DNA of 6,734 bases, from NCBI GenBank assembly GCA_013202595.1, contig JABMPV010000373.1:1-6734 (forward strand), written 5' to 3'. Shown here in pieces: positions 1 through 5,642 of this stretch. The DNA is from a bacterium (GTDB lineage Bacteria; Actinomycetota; Acidimicrobiia; Spongiisociales; UBA11373). Position numbers and translations under genes: made by a program. The notes beneath the pieces are model-generated. The model worked only from the letters and a program-made list of their open reading frames with translations. It was not told the origin of the DNA and did no database searches. Within the stretch, counting starts at the first letter, position 1. Each line of letters begins with the position of its first letter.

Positions 1-92
1 CATCCGGCAAGGACGCAGGACGTGGACGCACTTCACCGTGCGTCGAGGACGAGGACACAGCCGGGGGCGTCATCTGGCCGTCGTGAACGCGG

Positions 93-102
93 CAAACGTT
101 TG
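93..102. promoter_or_regulatory. Palindrome CAAACGTTTG, possible repressor operator
   Basis: A perfect 10-bp palindrome, unusually AT-rich for this GC-rich sequence. It lies 12 bases before a TAGATT -10-like box. Operators of LacI/GalR-family repressors typically have this form around a central CG; the E. coli PurR box has the same CAAACGTTT core. The site and its position are seen directly; a role as an operator is inference, and no regulator gene is in the window. Confidence 0.35.
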
Positions 103-114
103 TGGTCGGGGCAC

Positions 115-120
115 TAGATT
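115..120 (+). promoter_or_regulatory. Candidate -10 box TAGATT for the small membrane protein / HTTM pair
   Basis: TAGATT fits the actinobacterial TANNNT -10 pattern and stands out against the GC-rich background. Transcription would start near 127, giving a leader of about 60-80 bases to the candidate starts at 188 or 206. No good -35 element is visible at the expected distance. The palindrome at 93-102 would overlap the -20 to -35 part of this promoter, a usual position for a repressor. Confidence 0.3.
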
Positions 121-205
121 CCGGCGGGGCATCGGTGCCGCCCACGGCCCCTGTCCACCGGGACCCGTCGGGACCGGCCGTCACCAAATGCGCCATCATG
201 GGCGC

Positions 206-655
206 GTGACTGCAGACACAGCGCGCATAGCCCGCAGGGTCATCGTGATCCTGGTGATCGGACTGCAACTCACCCTGCTGGTCAGGGCGTATCACGCCCC
301 GCTTGCGATCTACGGGTACCAGATGTTCCCCGAGTCCAGCGAGTGGCAGGCGGAGATCGTCAGGGTCACCAGTGATGGCGAGCGAATCGACATCACCGCC
401 GAATGGCCGGGCGGGTATCGCTGGGGCGATCTCGTCGGATCGCCGCTGTCGTCTCCCTTCCACAGGCAGCACGCCACGGCAGGCCTCGACGGGACCCTGC
501 ACCACTTCGAGCAGGCAGTGGCGTGGGTTGCGGCGAACACGCCGAACGACACCGAGACCCTGCGCATCGAGGCCCTGGTCACCTACTGGCCCAACGGGCG
601 AGGGCCGTTCCATGTGGTCTTCTCCAGTCCCGACCGAACCGGGGCGGCGCCATGA
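206..655 (+). CDS. Small single-pass membrane protein; possible detached C-terminal domain of a gamma-carboxylase-like protein
   Basis: From the GTG at 206 this is a 149-residue protein with a short basic N-terminus, one membrane segment (about residues 11-27) and an extracytoplasmic domain of about 120 residues. An in-frame ATG at 188 would add six residues. Neither start has a good ribosome binding site, so the start is uncertain. The domain carries, in order, YGYQMF (36-41), an SDGERIDI strand (57-64), WPGGY (67-71), a helix GLDGTLHHFEQAVAWVAANT (93-112) and IEALVTYWPNGRGP (121-134). From memory, the lumenal part of human GGCX after its membrane core shows the same order: FSYRMM, a DGR turn, a helix near HADMLKQYA, then FDIWVSINDR. 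The next gene starts within its stop codon and encodes the matching membrane core. Seen: membrane segment, motifs and ATGA overlap. Inferred: kinship to GGCX and complex formation. It could instead be an unrelated HTTM partner such as an SdpA-like protein. Confidence 0.75.
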   Translation: MTADTARIARRVIVILVIGLQLTLLVRAYHAPLAIYGYQMFPESSEWQAEIVRVTSDGERIDITAEWPGGYRWGDLVGSPLSSPFHRQHATAGLDGTLHHFEQAVAWVAANTPNDTETLRIEALVTYWPNGRGPFHVVFSSPDRTGAAP

Positions 656-1818
656 CCACGCTCCTACGGACCCGCACCACCGCCGATCATTGGCTCGATG
701 GACGGGGAGACATGACCGCCCTCGTTCCACTGCGGATCGTGGCCGGCATCGCCGTGCTCCTCCATCTCCGGCCATTTCTGGATTCGGCCGCTGCAGGCGT
801 GACCTGGGATGAGCGCTTCCACGTCCTCTACGCGGACTGGTATCCCGCGATCGGCGGGACGGCGTATGCCGTGGCCCTCTGGATCGCAGTCGCCGCCGCG
901 GTGATGCTCTCGGTGGGCCTGTTCACCAGGTCGGCGGCCGCCGTGGTGGCCGTCCTGATCGCATGGAACCTCTTCTTGTCGACGACCCACTTCCACCACA
1001 ACAGGGCATACCTCACGGCGATCCTGGTGGGCATCGCTCTACTCCCGGTAGGTCGGGTCGGATCGCTCGATGCTGTGATCCGACGGTGGCGCGGTCTCCC
1101 CCGCCTGGGGCCGATCGGGCCGCTGTGGCCCCTGCTCCTGATGCGATTCGAGGCCTCCGTCATCTACACGGCCAGTGGGCTCTCCAAAGTGATCGACGGC
1201 GATTGGTGGAGCGGTCTGGTGCTGCGACTCCGGATCGAGGAGCATGCCGATCTCGCAGCATCCCGGGGCGTGCCCGACTGGGTCATGGACACCCTGGCCA
1301 ATGCCACCGTGATGGGGTGGCTCGCCAAGGTCATAGTCCTCACCGAGGTGTTCATCGGCCTCGGTCTGCTGTTCAGGAAGACCAGGCCGGCCGCCATCTG
1401 GTGTGCGATCGCCTTCCACATCACCATCCAGGCAACGGCCCAGGTGCAGGTCTTCTCGCTGATCGGCTTGGCGGCTCTGATCATCTGGGTCACGCCGTCA
1501 TCCAGGGACAGGACACTCATCCTGGATCCCGCTGATCGCAACGCGACACGACTGGGCCGCGCAGTCGCGCTGCTCGATTGGCTCGGCAGATTCCGGATCG
1601 AGTGGGAGTCGGGCGCCGATCCGGTGACCCTCGTCGATCGCCCGGGATCCGATGATCCCGGAGAGGTGCTGACCGGCCGCACGGCGACCCTCGTCGTCCT
1701 CTCGCGTCTCCCTGCCGCCTTCTGGCCGGTCGCCCCGTTCGCCGCAATGTCGAGGTGGCGCGCTAGGCGTCGAGTGACTCGAGAACCGGACGCATCCACT
1801 CGATCGACTCGAAGGTGA
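652..1818 (+). CDS. HTTM domain protein (vitamin K-dependent gamma-carboxylase-like) with a degenerate DCC-type tail
   Basis: A 388-residue polytopic membrane protein with about eight hydrophobic segments between residues 24 and 281. HTTM-type signatures are HFHHNRAY (113-120), a GSLDA turn (137-141) and RFEASVIYTASGLSKVIDGDWWSG (165-188). Lys179 in the last motif lines up with the lysine of AGxKKLDADW in human GGCX, where Lys218 is reported as the catalytic base. Bacterial HTTM proteins are mostly of unknown function, so carboxylase activity is not claimed. Residues 288-366 follow the DCC/DUF393 pattern: LDPADRNATRL where DGDCxFCxRL is expected, then LDWLGR, DRPG, and SRLPAAFWPVAP. Asp295 and Ala298 replace the two redox cysteines, so the tail cannot be a thiol oxidoreductase. 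The ATG at 652 overlaps the TGA of the previous gene, which suggests translational coupling. The last 56 bp overlap the 3' end of the convergent oxidoreductase gene. Confidence 0.85.
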   Translation: MTTLLRTRTTADHWLDGRGDMTALVPLRIVAGIAVLLHLRPFLDSAAAGVTWDERFHVLYADWYPAIGGTAYAVALWIAVAAAVMLSVGLFTRSAAAVVAVLIAWNLFLSTTHFHHNRAYLTAILVGIALLPVGRVGSLDAVIRRWRGLPRLGPIGPLWPLLLMRFEASVIYTASGLSKVIDGDWWSGLVLRLRIEEHADLAASRGVPDWVMDTLANATVMGWLAKVIVLTEVFIGLGLLFRKTRPAAIWCAIAFHITIQATAQVQVFSLIGLAALIIWVTPSSRDRTLILDPADRNATRLGRAVALLDWLGRFRIEWESGADPVTLVDRPGSDDPGEVLTGRTATLVVLSRLPAAFWPVAPFAAMSRWRARRRVTREPDASTRSTRR

Positions 1819-2689
1819 TCGGGTCGAGTACCACCTGCACTTCGGCCAACCCGGCCCGGGCGAAGCCATGGAGTGTGACCGCTATCTCCTGAGGCGTCCC
1901 TGTGATGGGTTGGTCGGCGCCGGACGCCGTCGATCGGGGCTCGTCGCCTCCCTGTTTGCGCCCGATCCCTTCCGGAGTGGCGACCAAAACCGCCGCCGTC
2001 CGCTCTACCTCGGCGGGATCGCGCCCTGCGGCCAGGCACGCCGCATCCACTTTCGCCCGCAGCGGGGCCAGACCATCGGGCCGGTTCCCGAACCAGGCAT
2101 GCCACGCATTCCACGAATCTGCATACGGCATCGTCAGCGACAGCATCCTCGGGCCAATCGACCCGATCATGATGGGCGGGCGACCTTCGGCAGCGCGGGG
2201 CCGCAGTGCCGAGCGCTCCACGCGGTAGAACTCGCCGTCGAACTCGCAGTCGCCGGTGCGCAGCAGCGTTCGAATGATGGTGAAGGCCTCGGCGAATCGA
2301 TCGACCCGGCGGTCGTAGGGGAACCCGAAGCCACGGAACTCCGTCTCATTCCAACCGGCACCGAGGCCGAGTATCAGGCGGCCGCCCGATATCTCATCGA
2401 CCGTCGATGCGATCTTCGCCAGCATCGCGGGAGCGTGGAAGGCCGTCGCTGCCACCAGAGGTCCGATGGTGACCCGTGACGTGGCTTCGGCCAGCGCTGC
2501 GAGCGACGTCCATGCCTCCCAGGGGCCCGTCGCCCGATCCCGCGTATCCCTGTAGAGCAGATGATCGCCCAACCACAGCGAATCGAACCCGACCGCCTCG
2601 GCGAGCAGCGCCATCTCGCGCACTTCGGGCCAGCGGACCTCACGCTCGACTTCTGGAAGTTGCAGGCCCACTCGTAGGGGGCACGACAT
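1763..2689 (-). CDS. LLM class F420-dependent oxidoreductase (luciferase-like monooxygenase family)
   Basis: A 308-residue cytoplasmic TIM-barrel enzyme of the bacterial luciferase-like superfamily. Family marks are the N-terminal strand LRVGLQLP (5-12), AEAVGFDSLWLGDHLLY (30-46), WTSLAALAEATSRVTIGPLV (60-79), HAPAMLAKIASTVDEISGGRLILGLGAGWNETEF (85-118), YDRRVDRFAEAFTIIRTLL (125-143), FYRVERSALRPRA (154-166) and PPIMIGSIGPRMLSL (171-185). The barrel and GRLILGLGAGW loop are typical of F420-using members; the cofactor is inferred from family resemblance, and the substrate cannot be told. The length is close to that usual for the family. An AGGAG at 2699-2695, five bases before the ATG, fixes the start. 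The tail from about residue 240 (GRKQGGDEPRSTASGADQ) is polar and probably a loop before the last helix. It is divergent from the MFS gene and overlaps the HTTM gene end on the other strand. Confidence 0.93.
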   Translation of the reverse strand: MSCPLRVGLQLPEVEREVRWPEVREMALLAEAVGFDSLWLGDHLLYRDTRDRATGPWEAWTSLAALAEATSRVTIGPLVAATAFHAPAMLAKIASTVDEISGGRLILGLGAGWNETEFRGFGFPYDRRVDRFAEAFTIIRTLLRTGDCEFDGEFYRVERSALRPRAAEGRPPIMIGSIGPRMLSLTMPYADSWNAWHAWFGNRPDGLAPLRAKVDAACLAAGRDPAEVERTAAVLVATPEGIGRKQGGDEPRSTASGADQPITGTPQEIAVTLHGFARAGLAEVQVVLDPITFESIEWMRPVLESLDA

Positions 2690-2711
2690 CTCGACTCCTC
2701 TCGCAGGCCGG

Positions 2712-2717
2712 AGGCTA
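2712..2717 (-). promoter_or_regulatory. Candidate -10 box TAGCCT for the F420-dependent oxidoreductase gene
   Basis: Read on the - strand, TAGCCT lies 22 bases before the ATG at 2689, predicting a short leader that contains the AGGAG ribosome binding site. The same hexamer recurs at 6409-6414 (-) and 6425-6430 (+), each time in front of a gene. No -35 hexamer is evident. Its upstream region overlaps that of the divergent MFS promoter. Confidence 0.45.
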
Positions 2718-2725
2718 CCGCTCTC

Positions 2726-2731
2726 TACACT
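2726..2731 (+). promoter_or_regulatory. Candidate -10 box TACACT giving a leaderless MFS mRNA
   Basis: TACACT ends six bases before the ATG at 2738, which puts the expected transcription start on or next to the start codon. No Shine-Dalgarno sequence lies at a usable distance, as the nearest GGAGG is about 24 bases upstream. Both facts fit a leaderless transcript, which is common in actinobacteria. Confidence 0.5.
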
Positions 2732-2737
2732 CGCCCG

Positions 2738-3988
2738 ATGCCTGAGACATCTCCCGGTACACGACGCCGCCTGCTCGCGACGCTGTTTGCCGGTGTGGGC
2801 CTCACCCGGACGGGGTTCATTGCAGCGATCACCGTCACGACCCTGGTCACCAAGGACATGCTCGGGTCGGCGACGCTCGCCGGACTACCCGCGGCCCTCG
2901 CCATCGTCGGCACCGCACTCGGAACCCGTCCCACCGCAGCACTGATGGCATCGAAGGGCCGCCGCCCCGGGCTGGTCATCGGGCAGTTGGTGACGCTGGT
3001 CGGCGCCGTGGGCTCCTTCGCCGCAGTGGTGGCCGGATCCTTTCCGCTGCTGCTGGTGGCACTCGTGGTCTTCGGTGCAGGCAACAGTGCCGACCGGATG
3101 GCTCGCTACGCCGCAGCCGACGTCGCAGGCCCGGCCCGCGCCTCGAGCGCAGTGGCCTTGATCGTGTGGGCCGGCACCATCGGATCGGTAGCGGGACCGG
3201 CGCTGCTCGACCCCATGGGTGACCTCGCCGAACGCATCGGCATCGAGCGACTGGCCGGCCCGTATGCGGTGACCGCCGCGGTCGCCGTGATCGCAGCGAT
3301 CGTCCTGCACACCATGCTCCGGCCCGACCCCCTGTCGCTCGCAGCCGCTCCCAAGGTGGGGGCCGGCCGGCCGCGGGCACGCCTCCGGGACGCTTTGACG
3401 GCACCGGTCACCAGATTCGCCATCGTCTCGCTGGTGATCGGCCAGTTCGTGATGGTGGTGATCATGGCGATGGCCCCCATCCACATCCGCAACGCCGGAA
3501 TCGACCTTGGCGGAGTCGGCCTGGTGATCTCGGCGCACACCCTCGGCATGTTCGCCATGTCGCCGCTCACAGGGTGGATGGCGGACAGGGTCGGGAGGAT
3601 CCCAGTGATCCTCGCCGGCCAGGCGATCCTGGTCCTGTCGGCACTCATGGCATCTGTGGCGGCGGGAGACGACACGGTTCTTCTCGTTGTCGCCTTGTTC
3701 CTCCTCGGCCTGGGATGGAACTTCGGCTTCGTCGCAGGGAGCGCCCTGCTCGCCACGGGCGACGACGTCGACGCGCGGATTCGCCTGCAGGGCCTCGCCG
3801 ACTCCGTCGTCTGGTCGTCGGCAGCACTCGCCAGCCTCGCGTCCGGAGTGCTGTTGAGCGTCGGGGGATTCCCCCTGGTGACGCTGGCGGGCGCGGCGCT
3901 GATCGCGGTACCCATCTGGGTGTTCACACGGGACCGGCGCACCCTCAACAGCCTCCGCCCCTCCCCTGCCCACGGCGGGTCCGCGTAG
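2738..3988 (+). CDS. Major facilitator superfamily (MFS) transporter
   Basis: A 416-residue integral membrane protein with about 12 hydrophobic segments in two halves joined by a basic loop near residues 204-216 (PKVGAGRPRARLR). The second half carries a canonical MFS motif A, GWMADRVGR (279-287), after the stretch VGLVISAHTLGMFAMSPL (259-276) typical of a family of actinobacterial MFS exporters. The equivalent first-half loop is weaker (TRPTAALMASKGRRPG, 63-78) and has Ser-Lys where motif A normally has an Asp-Arg pair. NSADRMARYAAAD (116-128) and WAGTIGSVAGPALLDPMG (144-161) fit membrane segments 4 and 5. The substrate cannot be predicted; export of a drug or metabolite is the usual role. 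The ATG at 2738 is supported by the leaderless-type promoter. The last residues (RPSPAHGGSA) form a loose tail, and the TAG stop lies inside the -10-like box of the next gene. Confidence 0.92.
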   Translation: MPETSPGTRRRLLATLFAGVGLTRTGFIAAITVTTLVTKDMLGSATLAGLPAALAIVGTALGTRPTAALMASKGRRPGLVIGQLVTLVGAVGSFAAVVAGSFPLLLVALVVFGAGNSADRMARYAAADVAGPARASSAVALIVWAGTIGSVAGPALLDPMGDLAERIGIERLAGPYAVTAAVAVIAAIVLHTMLRPDPLSLAAAPKVGAGRPRARLRDALTAPVTRFAIVSLVIGQFVMVVIMAMAPIHIRNAGIDLGGVGLVISAHTLGMFAMSPLTGWMADRVGRIPVILAGQAILVLSALMASVAAGDDTVLLVVALFLLGLGWNFGFVAGSALLATGDDVDARIRLQGLADSVVWSSAALASLASGVLLSVGGFPLVTLAGAALIAVPIWVFTRDRRTLNSLRPSPAHGGSA

Positions 3989-3991
3989 GCT
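3986..3991 (+). promoter_or_regulatory. Candidate -10 box TAGGCT for the metal-dependent hydrolase gene
   Basis: TAGGCT starts with the MFS stop codon TAG (3986-3988). Transcription would begin near 3998, leaving a leader of about 20 bases that contains the GAGGGAG ribosome binding site at 4008-4014. The downstream gene may thus have its own promoter in addition to read-through. Confidence 0.4.
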
Positions 3992-4007
3992 CGGGCCACG
4001 GAGCAAC

Positions 4008-4014
4008 GAGGGAG
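4008..4014 (+). promoter_or_regulatory. Ribosome binding site GAGGGAG of the hydrolase gene
   Basis: The GGAG core at 4011-4014 sits five bases before the ATG at 4020 and fixes that start. Together with the AGGAG before the oxidoreductase it shows that leadered, Shine-Dalgarno-dependent genes coexist here with apparently leaderless ones. Confidence 0.65.
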
Positions 4015-4019
4015 ACGCA

Positions 4020-4727
4020 ATGGACCTCAACGGCCTCGAATTGACCTGGCTCGGCCATGCAGCCTTCCGGCTGAAGACCCCCGACGGAACGATCGCGTAC
4101 ATCGACCCGTGGCTGGAGGGGAACCCTTCCTGCCCCGACTCCGAGCACCATCCGGATCGGGTCGACGCCGTCTACCTGACACACGGCCACTTCGATCATT
4201 TCGGCTCCACGATGGAATTGGCTGCGCTCGGTGCCCAGATCTTCTGCATCCATGAGATCGCGGTGCACCTCGAAGGGGCCGGCGTCACGTCGATGGTCGG
4301 AGCCAACAAGGGCGGCACCGTCGCCGGGCCCGGCGACATCGCGGCGACCATGACCGACGCCGTGCACTCCTCCGGCATCAGCGGCGAGACGGGAATCGTC
4401 GCCGGCGGGGAAGCCGGCGGCTGGGTCCTGGCCTTCCCCGGAGGGCCGACGATCTACCACGCCGGTGACACCTCCGTCTTCGGAGACATGACACTGATCG
4501 GGGAGATGTCGACACCCGACATCGCCCTGCTGCCCATCGGCGGGCACTTCACCATGGGGCCCGTGGGTGCAGCCCGGGCGGCCCGGATGCTCGGTGTCGC
4601 GACGGTGATACCGATGCACTACGGCACATTCCCGATCCTGGCAGGAACTCCTGATGAGTTGCGGGTCGAACTCGACGGGTCGGGGATAGAGGTGGTCGAC
4701 CTGGAGATCGCGGTCCCGGTGACCTGA
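4020..4727 (+). CDS. UPF0173-type metal-dependent hydrolase (metallo-beta-lactamase fold)
   Basis: A 235-residue soluble enzyme of the metallo-beta-lactamase fold. It opens with LTWLGHAAFRL (8-18) and DPWLEGNP (29-36). Metal ligands are visible as THGHFDH (54-60: His55, His57, Asp59, His60), His116 in AVHSSG, Asp150 in YHAGDTSVF, and His200 in PMHYGTFP. GGHFTMGPVGAARAARML (174-191) is the second signature of the UPF0173 group (YtkL / MJ1163-like), whose members are about 225-235 residues long. All expected binuclear-site residues are present, so it should bind two metal ions and hydrolyse a substrate, but the physiological substrate of the group is not known. The start has a good ribosome binding site. 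The gene lies 31 bp after the MFS gene and 31 bp before the PAC2 gene; the neighbours do not reveal its role. Confidence 0.94.
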   Translation: MDLNGLELTWLGHAAFRLKTPDGTIAYIDPWLEGNPSCPDSEHHPDRVDAVYLTHGHFDHFGSTMELAALGAQIFCIHEIAVHLEGAGVTSMVGANKGGTVAGPGDIAATMTDAVHSSGISGETGIVAGGEAGGWVLAFPGGPTIYHAGDTSVFGDMTLIGEMSTPDIALLPIGGHFTMGPVGAARAARMLGVATVIPMHYGTFPILAGTPDELRVELDGSGIEVVDLEIAVPVT

Positions 4728-4742
4728 TCTTCCTCGGCGGCC

Positions 4743-4748
4743 TACCCT
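4743..4748 (+). promoter_or_regulatory. Candidate -10 box TACCCT for the PAC2 gene, near-leaderless
   Basis: TACCCT ends ten bases before the ATG at 4759, so the transcript would start only about three or four bases before the codon. The bases between (TCCGCTCCCG) contain no Shine-Dalgarno sequence. This matches the arrangement at the MFS gene. Confidence 0.4.
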
Positions 4749-4758
4749 TCCGCTCCCG

Positions 4759-5619
4759 ATGACACACTTCGAACTGACCGACCCCGGACCGCTGCGAGCA
4801 CCCGCGCTCGTTGCCGCCTTCGACGGTTGGGTGAGTGCCGGGTCGGCAGGCATGGCGACGGCCGACCACCTCGCTCAGGGCTCCGAGGTCATCGCGACCT
4901 TTGACGCCGAGGCCCTCTTCGACTACCGGGTCAACCGCCCGGTTGTCGAGTTCGACGAGGGCATCATCACGGAGATCGATTGGCCCGCCGTGACGGTCAG
5001 GCACAAGTCGCTGGATGATCGCGACATCCTGGTGCTGTCGGGTCCGGAGCCGAATTGGGGTTGGCGGGCATTCTCGGAGAGCGTCATCGACCTGGCCAAA
5101 CGCCTGGGCGTCGTGGAGCACGTGGCAATCGGCGGCATCCCCTGGGCGACGGCGCACACCAGGCCGACGTCGGTGGTCACGACTGCCTCCCGACCAGACC
5201 TGATCGGAGTGGATGCCAACTTCCCCGACGGCACGCTCAGGGTCCCCGCGTCTGTGTCCAACGTCGTCAGCAAGGCGCTCAGTGATGCGGGGATCCCGAC
5301 AGCAGGGTTCTGGGCGCGGGTGCCCACGTACATCGGCACCACCTACTACCCGGCTGTGGTCGGCATCGTCGAGCGCCTGTCCCGCCACCTCGGCGTCGAC
5401 ATCCCGCTCGGGTCACTCGTGGGCGAAGCACGCGACCAGCGTCGCCAACTCGACACGATCGTCGACGCTCAGCCCCAGGCCAAGGCAATCGTCGAGCGCA
5501 TGGAGTCGCTCGCGGACGCCGAGGACGAGGTGATCTCAGGTGAGGACCTCGCCGTCGAGATCGAGCGATTCCTCCGCGACGAATCATCCGGCGGCGCCTT
5601 CGACCCCGACGGCGGCTGA
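4759..5619 (+). CDS. PAC2 family protein (proteasome assembly chaperone 2-like, actinobacterial type)
   Basis: A 286-residue soluble protein. Family marks in order: ALVAAFDGWVSAGSAG (16-31), the FDxEALFDYRVNRPVV block (48-63), ITEIDWPAVTV (70-80), VLSGPEPNWGWRAF (92-105), an AIGGIPWATAHTRPT segment (123-137) where members usually have GAxxxDVPHTRP, and a SDAGIPTAGFWARVPTYIG block (175-193). The last 70 residues (about 217-274) are acidic and helical, as in actinobacterial members. PAC2 proteins resemble the eukaryotic 20S proteasome assembly chaperone; in bacteria their role is not established, and members also occur outside proteasome loci. No proteasome or Pup gene is visible here, so a link to proteolysis is untested. 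The ATG at 4759 is chosen because the domain begins soon after and a -10-like box lies just upstream. The gene ends 17 bp before the stop of the convergent lipoprotein gene. Confidence 0.9.
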   Translation: MTHFELTDPGPLRAPALVAAFDGWVSAGSAGMATADHLAQGSEVIATFDAEALFDYRVNRPVVEFDEGIITEIDWPAVTVRHKSLDDRDILVLSGPEPNWGWRAFSESVIDLAKRLGVVEHVAIGGIPWATAHTRPTSVVTTASRPDLIGVDANFPDGTLRVPASVSNVVSKALSDAGIPTAGFWARVPTYIGTTYYPAVVGIVERLSRHLGVDIPLGSLVGEARDQRRQLDTIVDAQPQAKAIVERMESLADAEDEVISGEDLAVEIERFLRDESSGGAFDPDGG

Positions 5620-5642
5620 CTCCCGGGAGCCTCGCCTCAGCC
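5614..5642. terminator. Inverted repeat across the convergent stop codons; possible bidirectional terminator
   Basis: The arms GGCTGA (5614-5619) and TCAGCC (5637-5642) are exact reverse complements and each holds the TGA stop and last Gly codon of one of the two convergent genes. The 17-base loop contains the perfect palindrome CTCCCGGGAG (5620-5629). No T-run follows on either strand. The arm match may merely reflect that both genes end in Gly-stop, so the terminator role is weakly supported. Confidence 0.25.

Larger units (their letters stand above)
1..205. other. Left-edge region upstream of the HTTM pair; no gene firmly supported
   Basis: Several frames are open here and none is convincing. 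On the + strand one frame runs from base 3 to a TGA at 84-86 with about 78% G/C at third codon positions and would end in GGVIWPS; it could be the tail of an upstream gene. Another runs from base 1 to a TAG at 115-117 but is unusually rich in Arg. On the - strand an ATG at 76-74 opens a frame to the window edge (MTPPAVSSSS...), which could be the start of a divergent gene. The frame of the following gene is also open back to base 2, but its translation before about base 188 is Arg/Gly-rich and looks noncoding. I therefore treat about 87-205 as an intergenic promoter region. Confidence 0.4.

Noticed and set aside
1770..1782. 13-bp palindrome TCGAGTGACTCGA near the convergent overlap, considered as a terminator or operator
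   Set aside because: It lies inside both coding regions in a stretch full of TCGA/CTCGA, has no T-run, and is as expected from local base composition.
206..1818. SdpA/SdpB-type antimicrobial peptide export pair
   Set aside because: SdpB is also an HTTM-type protein with a small partner, but no SdpC-like toxin or immunity gene is in the window, and the small protein's motifs fit the GGCX lumenal region better than what I recall of SdpA. It remains an alternative, not a call.
2885..4102. Long 405-codon open frame on the - strand across the MFS gene
   Set aside because: Its translation is rich in His, Gln, Arg and Cys with no domain, while the + strand frame has clear MFS motifs. Long antisense frames are common at this GC content.
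4759..5619. Proteasome / Pup locus suggested by the PAC2 protein
   Set aside because: No proteasome subunit, ATPase, Pup or ligase gene is present in the window; bacterial PAC2 proteins also occur apart from such loci.
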